From positions 1,178,001 through 1,242,000 of the forward strand of contig JACTVC010000009.1 in the NCBI GenBank assembly GCA_018417955.1: a stretch of 64,000 bases of DNA, given 5' to 3'. Position 1 is the first letter of the stretch. Each line of letters begins with the position of its first letter. Source of the stretch: Laccaria trichodermophora (lineage: Eukaryota > Basidiomycota > Agaricomycetes > Agaricales > Hydnangiaceae). Position numbers and translations under genes: made by a program. Shown here piece after piece: positions 57,757-64,000 of this stretch. The notes below the pieces were generated by a model. It ran no database searches and was not told where the DNA came from. It saw only the letters and a program-made list of their open reading frames with translations.

Positions 57757-59846
57757 CTAGTTACCATCGAGCAAGAACTTCTTATACTTACTATATGCTT
57801 TGATAATGCGATTGACTGCGAGTGGGCGGATAGAAGCATGCTCCCACTGGGAATCCTTCAAAGCTGAGAGATCGTCGCCAATCTCAAAGCCCATCTCGGT
57901 TAGCGAGTCACGGATGGACGCTGGAAAATTATACTTCATGCAAAATTCCTCGACTGAGCCCCCAGGTATGGGAGGAGAGGATCTCCCATCACCAGATTGG
58001 TGTCGAGAACCATGTGGTGGTGAGGAGTTTCCATGTCGGTGACGAGAGGGAGAGGGCAATGAGTGGGGAGGTCCATGACCAAAGTATGGTGGATAACCAG
58101 GAGGATAGCCATAGTGTGGAGCTGGAGGTGGCATCGGGAAAGGGTAAGGATAGGGCATTGGAGGTTGAGTGTATGGATATGGGAACATGTGGGGATGAGG
58201 AGCAGAAGGAGTGATAGAGGAGTGAGAATCAGGTGGAGATATGGGAGTAGATGGGCCTGCTACTGGGGTCTTCGGAACCTTCATGCCTTTCTTTGCTTTG
58301 AAGTGATTTGAGGCTAGAGGGGGACACATGAGTGAAGCATCCCCTTTCCGCTACATGAATATGAGTCAATAAACATGTGTTTAATTAAGTAATCATTGAC
58401 AACGCACAATGTGAGCAGCCCACGCAACCTTGGTTATCCGCGTAAGCTCAAAATGGCAATCCGTTGGGCGGTGGTGGAAGCACTCGACATCGGGGTGGAC
58501 AACACAAGTACCAGCTGGGTACTTCGCTTCGATTTGCTGAACCAAGTCATCTACCTGGTCGTCGAACCGAGGCTGGCACAGTTAACGAAAATGTCAGCTT
58601 CAAAATAAACTTAACTTACTTTTTTTCGAGGAAGACCATCGTCGACATCAGACAGGCTATCCTCCTCAACAGGAGCAGTCCCCGAGTTGGAGGAATTCCA
58701 GGGCTGTTGCAGGATTAGATTGTGCAAAGCGTTGAACATGGGCAACTCACCTTGGTCCGATCAACTGGTTTCTTAACAGGTTCATCCATGCGAACAATAA
58801 TGTAACTACCTGAGACATTCTTCGGAGGAGCCTTGAGCTGCTTTATCATTGAAACATAGGCTAATCGGGAACGCAGAGGCAAGAACATAGAGTTGGCTGG
58901 CTTAACCCAGCGCCACTCCATGCTGTCAACAAAAAGGAAAGTTGGGTCCGTCTCGAGAACATCAGCAATAACCTCCAAAAAAGACTCCCACTCCATACCA
59001 ACATCAGCCAGCCCAGGGCCGAGACCATGGGGGTCCACCCTGGCAGCAGGCTTCTTAGTGCGACCAGCGCCGGCAGCCTTTCGAGTTGGTTTGACAGGCC
59101 AAACCATGATCTCGTACTCGGCAGGCGGGGTTTCAGTGGTGTTGTCCTCGACTGGTGCAAGAGGTTGAGAAGGAAGAGGTGCGCGAGGCGTTGATGTTCG
59201 CGTTGTTGGGGTAATGACACGCGGCGCTGTTGTTCGAGTCCGCTTTGGTTGAGGTGTTGGCGTGGGGGGACCAATCGGGGTTGTTGGGATGGGTATACGT
59301 TCCCGAGAGGGAATGGTGGGTATCTGAGAGGTGACAGTGTGTCTGTGTGAACGAACGATGGGCGTGTCAAAAGGATTGGGCGCTTCACGCAAAGGAATGA
59401 TGGGCGTGCTGGAGCGGATGATGGGAGTCGAGGACCGAGGGGGAATAATGGGTATATGGGAAGGGACAGTGTGTGTGTGTGAAGGAATGATGGGCATTTC
59501 AAAAGTAGAGCGCGCTTCGTGCAAAGGAATGACAGGTGTTGAGGGACGAGAAAGACTGGAATAGGGAGTGTGGGGTGTGTGAACTGGTGCGATTGGGCGG
59601 CCTGGAAGTCTTTTAGCGCTATAACGGCTGGAGAGAAGAAACCGACACACCAAAAATTTGAACTTCCATCTCACTTACGGACGGTGAAGGAGGCTCCACA
59701 ATCTCCACCTCATCACCTTGAGTTGGTGGAAAATAGAAAGGTGGTGGCGGCGATGCACGGCTATATGCAGGAGGAGGAGTCCTGGGAGGAACACGAGGAA
59801 ACATACGAGAAATACGGTCGAGTCGGAAAGGGGGAGGATAACGCAT
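57757..59846 (-). CDS. Pro-rich accessory protein of the Tc1/mariner element, SAM-like C-terminus, 5 exons
   Basis: Read on the minus strand. A first exon (59846 to about 59680) is Pro/Arg-rich. A large second exon (about 59629-58754) has many TPIIP and PSTP motifs, then an ordered segment around EYEIMVWPVKPTRK, EWESFLEVIAD and MEWRWVKPANS. The third and fourth exons hold SDVDDGLPRKK and a segment with PDVECFHH and CHFELTRI. The last exon ends in a Pro/Tyr-rich region and a ~65-residue helical domain (VEEFCMKYNFPASIRDSL, then MGFEIGDDLSALK) resembling SAM-type folds. The last three junctions keep frame; I could not close frame between exons 1 and 2, so the start is uncertain. Its role is unknown; regulation of, or cofactor for, the transposase is a guess. 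Such proteins are common in mushroom genomes as far as I recall. Confidence 0.65.
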
Positions 59847-59999
59847 ATGGAGTACTCGATGCAAATAAATGCGGAAGTACTCACAGATCGGGAAGAACCC
59901 TGGCGTGGACCTGATTACTCAGCTAATATATCACTCATATATTATATTGCTGATGTGTTGCGAAAAATCGCGTAGTGACAAGGTTTTCGGAATCAGCTG

Positions 60000-62740
60000 T
60001 AAGCATTTTGTTGAATATTCTTCACCAGTCAATCCATGAACTACAAATGGACACTGGCCAGTTTCAGTTCCAGTTTCCTCTTCCATATCATTAATAGCTG
60101 TAGACTCTGGATCTTTGTTTGAAGATGACACTCTATAATCCACTACAACTGGTGGACTGTCCTCAGGATATTCTCCAAGATTTTCATAAGATATTTCCAG
60201 ATCAAAATAATCACAGTGGTTCAATTTAAGCCACTCTAGAGCTGCAGCCACCTGTTTACGTCTTACAAGAAGAGGAGTTCTCTCAAAGTCAGATTTTGTT
60301 GGCTTGCAAGGACCAGTATAAATAAAGGCTAAAACATCATCCATTTCCTCTATTGGGGGAGGTAATATATCATAGATCTTAGGTGTAGGATTAGAAAAAG
60401 AAATAGCATTGGCTCTCATTTTATGCATTCCTGAGGATACTCTAACTAGGCATCTGTTATGACGAACTCTAGCCACCAAAAGCTGTTCAGCAAATGACAA
60501 GTCTAATAATTGAGGTGGAACTTTTCCTATCCATTTCCCATTTGCTAAGGCTAGCAGAGGCATCTTGCCTTTTGATACAACTTTATAGCAAGTCTGACAT
60601 ATAGAGTCCAAATCACTGTCTAGAACTGGGCCTTCAATATCAGAGAGGGGATCCTTTGAACTCTGTCTTTCAACTTGAGTAACACCATCTTGAATCAGAA
60701 TATCCAAGTCCAAGTTCATCTCTGAGAGCTTCTTGAGAGTTGAACTTTGTGTTAACTGACCACAAACTGCACATCCAGATTCCTCAAATTGATTTGGATG
60801 TATATTGTTACAGAAATCTGTAAATATTTGATGCATTAATTTTTGGGAAGGAGCTGCAGGAGGAAATTCTGAGTTTAAGCTTTTCTTTTGATATTTCTTT
60901 ACTGCTTCCAAGTTTAAAAACTTATATTTCTCTGGGCTTTTCTCTTGGTGTTTTTTAACTGCCTCCAAGTTGCTGGCCTTATATTTCTCTGGGCTTTTCT
61001 CTTGGTGTTTCTTAACTGCCTCCAAGTTGCTGGCCTTATATTTCTCTGGGCTTTTCTCTTGGTGTTTTTTAACTGCTTCCAAGTTGCTGGTCTTATATTT
61101 ATCTGGGATTTTCTCTTGGTGTTTTTTAACTGCTTCCAAGTTGCTGGCCTTATGTTTCTCTGGGCTTTTCTCTTGGTGTTTTTTGACTGCCTCCAAATGG
61201 CTGGCCTTATATTTGTCTGGACTTTTCTCTTGGTATTTTTTAACTAACTCCAAGTTGCTGGCCTTCTTTTTTTCTGTCTTGTCTTTCTCATCTATAAATT
61301 CAAATATTTCTACATATTCTTCACATGATTTACACTTGTGACTTTCAATAATTCTTTGAATTTCTAAGCTTTTTGACTTGGAATGAAATTTGATGTTATG
61401 GCATTGAGCAATAAATTTCAAGTTAGGAATGCTTAACTGGGAGATGAGCTCTGTAAGTGGCATCTTACAAAGTAAAGTTGGACTCTTGATACTCTGCAGT
61501 GTATGAACTTCAGATTCAGGTACATAGTTTGAATATTTATAGATTCCTCCTGGATTCACCTTATTTATAGCAAATGCAGAAAGCTTCTCAGCTGAAAATA
61601 TACCTGCAGGGCCACCCCCCAATATTTCATTTTTATTCACCAAGTCATCATGTTGATCAAAACTTTGTGTTGGTTTAAAACCTGGAAGATCCAGCTCCAA
61701 AAAGAATACTACAGATAGAGCAAGTATCATGATACACCAATTTTTTGTGTTTTTTATTGAGAACTTGAAATGCTGCAAAGCTGAGACATGGTGGAATATT
61801 ATAAAATATACAATGTACTTTGCAAAGTTCAAAATAGTAAAGTATCCACCAATTCTTTTGATAAGAGCAGCAAAGTCATGAGATCTCAATATATTTCTTT
61901 TCAATTTCAAACCAAGTTCCTGGCATTTTACTGAGGGTAGATCTCTTTGAGAAATAATATCAAATAATCTGAGAAGAGTAAAAAAAGCTCTGACATATAA
62001 TTCCAATAGTGGAGAAGATCTCAGATGCAACCATATCTTATGAAGTTTTAAATCTACATGTTCAGAAAATGTGTAGTCACTTTTACATAGCTCAGGGCTA
62101 AGTTCAAGACAGGTAGAAAAGCCACCATTTTTCAAGTTCAAAGTTTCTGACCATGAGCTTTGTGCATTCCAATATAACAAGGGTGATACCCCTGATGTAT
62201 GCTTATACATCTTATCAACTCTCATATTTGAGTAAGCCACTTGGCCTGTCTCCTCAACTATAAATGGAAGGGCATCTCTGTTGTTTCTCAATTTGCCAAC
62301 CATAGATGGAAGGGCATGTGTATCACATATCATCTCCTCAACCATGTTGAATGGAAGAGGATCAACCAAATGGTTGGGTGCCAACGGGCTTGGATTGATA
62401 TCAATCTCTATTAACAGTGCCAACGGGCTTGGGTTGAAATCAACCTCTATCATAGAAATCCAAGGACAAGTCCTCAGATTCATACTGGGATAAAGGTAGT
62501 TGGAAAAACTCCCTTGATCCCAGTCTAGAATATCTAAGAGATTACTCAGTCCTAAGTTGCATATGATCAAGCTAAGGACTTACCATAGTTTAAGGAAGAG
62601 GTGGCATAAAAATCCATAGGATTTGATTGGCAGAAGGCCAATGATGTGTTTTCTGGGTTAAACATATTAAATTTAAGAATATGTGCTAAAAAGAGCAAGT
62701 TACATACCTTCTGGGCTTAGAGTGACCAGAGAACAGGTAG
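60000..62740 (-). CDS. Helentron A protein, N-terminal block: SAP-like module, Lys-rich repeats, zinc clusters
   Basis: The frame is open from 62570, but splice signals show the real coding starts upstream: a donor at 62583 and acceptor at 62534 (50-nt intron) join NPMDFYATSSLNY to DILDWDQGSF, and another intron precedes (donor GTATGT near 62707). Downstream come a hydrophobic stretch (about 61700), a module LCKMPLTELISQL..HKCKSCEEY (about 61310-61480) related to Helentron C, seven 19-residue Lys-rich repeats, a CAVCG/CQTCY zinc-type cluster (about 60590-60770) and the conserved KMRANAISFSNP..PPPIEEMDDVLAF segment. It ends at the Tc1/mariner element. Together with the other two blocks the frame spans about 2700 codons without a stop. 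Confidence 0.82.
60865..61263 (-). repeat. Seven 57-bp coding repeats in Helentron A
   Basis: Exactly 399 bp, seven units of 19 codons with the consensus ASNLEAVKKHQEKSPEKYK. The outer units are diverged and the inner ones nearly identical. The unit is strongly basic and helical and probably binds nucleic acid. Copy number could vary between elements. Confidence 0.9.
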
Positions 62741-64000
62741 TTTGTTGATCTAGAATATAGAAAGATTAGCAGAGTACCTACAGAAATATAGAAATAGACA
62801 CTTACATGGCCAAAAGTGACCAAGTTCAGAGCTAACACCAGTATTTCCAGATCTGAGCATGTTCCAGGTCTTGGAAGAGAACACAGAGGGCATAGAAGTG
62901 TAGCAGAGAAAGGCTAGAAGCCATAGCAAAAAGAATTGTAGCAGTAGCATGAGTGGTTGAGTCACAATGAGGTGAACAAGGTGCCAGCAAAGCAAGATGA
63001 TGGTGGTTCAAGTTCAAGAGGGAAAGTTTACCATTGTTTACCAGAAGCTTTGAAGTACCCAGGAAGTTTAGGGCAAGTCCACATTCCTTATTTGGGAACT
63101 TTTTCCCACAGTACATGAATTGTAGCCCCTTCTTAGACATTTCTAAATATACTTAAATCATGTGACCAGCTGTATTGCTTATTGGGAAAAACACAAAAAA
63201 TAGCTGTTTTTGCATATATCTCAGAAACAAAGACAGCTAGTCACATTTTGTGACCACATTAAGAAACATAACAGCATGCTCTATACAATTGCTGCCAATT
63301 TCCTTTTTGGGCTAATTTTCCCACAGTCACAGAAACACAGCTACTCCCTTAGCTCTGTTAACAAAAGATGTAGCCCCTTTGCTTAGCTTTACAAATATAT
63401 ATAAATAATGTCACACAGATATTTCCTCATTGAGAAAAACACAAAATACTGAAAAAATTGGACACTTTTTGGAAATTGTTATGCATTTTTGACCAATATC
63501 TGAAAGAGCAAGAAGGCTGGTCTGATGATATATATAGTCACATTGCATAATATGATAATATTTTTACATAGTTGTCTTAATTTTCTATATTTGGATATGG
63601 ACCCTGAACACTGGACACAGTCCCTCATACATCATGGCAACAAAAAAGTATCATTTTGATTTTTTCTGATTTGCTAGCCATTTTTCTTCCTTTGTTCTAT
63701 ATTTAGATATGGACCCTGAACCCTGAACACAGCCCCTTCAACACCATGGTGACAGAGAAGATGCCTCTTAATTTTTGGGTATTTTTTTCTGATTTTCTGG
63801 CAACTTTTAGGTGGTTTCTATATTTAGATATGGACCCTGAACCCTGAACACAGCCTCCCCACCTTACTAAGCAATATTCTGATTTTTTACTTTTTTTTTG
63901 CTAATTTTCTAGCTATTTTCCCTGATTTTATGGCTGCTTTTCTGTTTAAGAGAAAAAGTTCCTGTGGTGATGAAAGGTGAATCAATGAATGAATGAATGA
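62741..64000 (-). other. 5' region of Helentron A
   Basis: On the minus strand: from 64000 down, the CATTCATTCATTGATTC tract and ~120-bp modules with GGACCCTGAACCCTGAACAC, the block CAGTATTTTGTGTTTTTCTC (63430-63470) and its downstream conserved part, then a leader with possible small exons (62760-63140) before the N-terminal coding block. The promoter should lie here, but I could not single out a core element. Confidence 0.6.

Larger units (their letters stand above)
56050..59999. mobile_element. Tc1/mariner-type transposon (3950 bp) with two genes
   Basis: The inverted ends start CAGCTGATTCCGAAAACC and run about 87 bp with few mismatches. The target dinucleotide TA is duplicated at 56048-56049 and 60000-60001. 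It contains a four-exon DDE transposase on the plus strand and a multi-exon accessory gene on the minus strand, converging. Excision with one TA restores the Helentron A frame across the site. At nearly 4 kb it is large for this superfamily because of the second gene. Confidence 0.92.
44499..64000 (-). mobile_element. Long autonomous-type Helentron, family A (5' end just outside the window)
   Basis: The 3' tip is at 44499 (CACAAG on the minus strand), with the stem-loop and AGGACTCAT just inside. At 63420-64000 the minus strand has the typical family A 5' region; by comparison with other copies the 5' end should lie about 65-70 bp past the window. The coding gene runs 62584-44955, interrupted by palindromic element 3 and a Tc1/mariner element. 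Without these two insertions the element is about 10 kb. It is the likely source of enzyme for the short and composite family A elements nearby. Confidence 0.85.

Noticed and set aside
1..64000. CRISPR arrays, rRNA or tRNA genes, bacterial operons
   Set aside because: No repeat-spacer pattern, no rRNA-like sequence, and no cloverleaf that I could support by eye; the spliced genes and element types point to a fungal nuclear genome.

Overview
The window looks like nuclear DNA of a filamentous basidiomycete, probably an Agaricomycete. Introns are mostly about 48-70 nt with GT..AG ends. The mobile elements are fungal types: Helentron/Helitron2, hAT, Tc1/mariner and TIR foldback elements. Several protein families are of mushroom type: JmjC-like, F-box, and Fe/2-oxoglutarate dioxygenase-like. 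I see no bacterial operons, rRNA, tRNA or CRISPR. Most of the 64 kb is nested transposon sequence, and only two host-type genes are substantial.

Layout. 1-4230: GAC-rich flanking DNA holding a 3237-bp composite Helentron (592-3828, minus). 4231-8867: a 13-exon JmjC-like gene, complete and in frame. 9043-10209: a short Helentron of family A. 10260-11802: an F-box remnant and the N-terminal part of a third Helentron protein, cut at 11803 by a family B 3' end. 11940-14150: degenerate ~120-bp modules, a perfect hairpin and other repeats. 14180-19395: a 160-bp satellite array, split by the second copy of the composite Helentron (14667-17903, plus). 19702-26546: Helentron B copy 1 with a single long Rep/helicase/peptidase ORF. 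26547-29320: a partial family A element abutting a truncated hAT transposon. 29463-31026: a dioxygenase-like gene (minus), cut off at its N-terminal side by Helentron B copy 2.

31074-44498 is Helentron B copy 2 (minus). It is broken by two CACTTCAG-ended palindromic elements (32825-38905 and 39027-42551) and by nonsense mutations. At 44499 it is cut by the 3' end of a full-length Helentron A (minus), whose 5' end should lie roughly 70 bp beyond the window. Helentron A is interrupted by a third palindromic element (48433-53902) and by a 3950-bp Tc1/mariner element with its own transposase and an accessory gene (56050-59999). Removing each insertion together with one target-site duplication restores the Helentron reading frames, so these insertions are young.

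How the parts relate. The autonomous Helentrons A and B encode the HUH-Rep/SF1-helicase machinery for rolling-circle transposition. The short and composite family A elements carry only the ends and internal modules, and would depend on the family A protein. Both families have asymmetric terminal inverted repeats: a repeat at the 5' tip and its complement just inside a 3' hairpin that is followed by CACAAG. The composite has four 5' ends and one 3' end and occurs twice, so it moved as a unit. The palindromic elements carry no recognisable transposase and must be moved in trans. Family assignments rest on motifs I could read; no database or alignment search was run.
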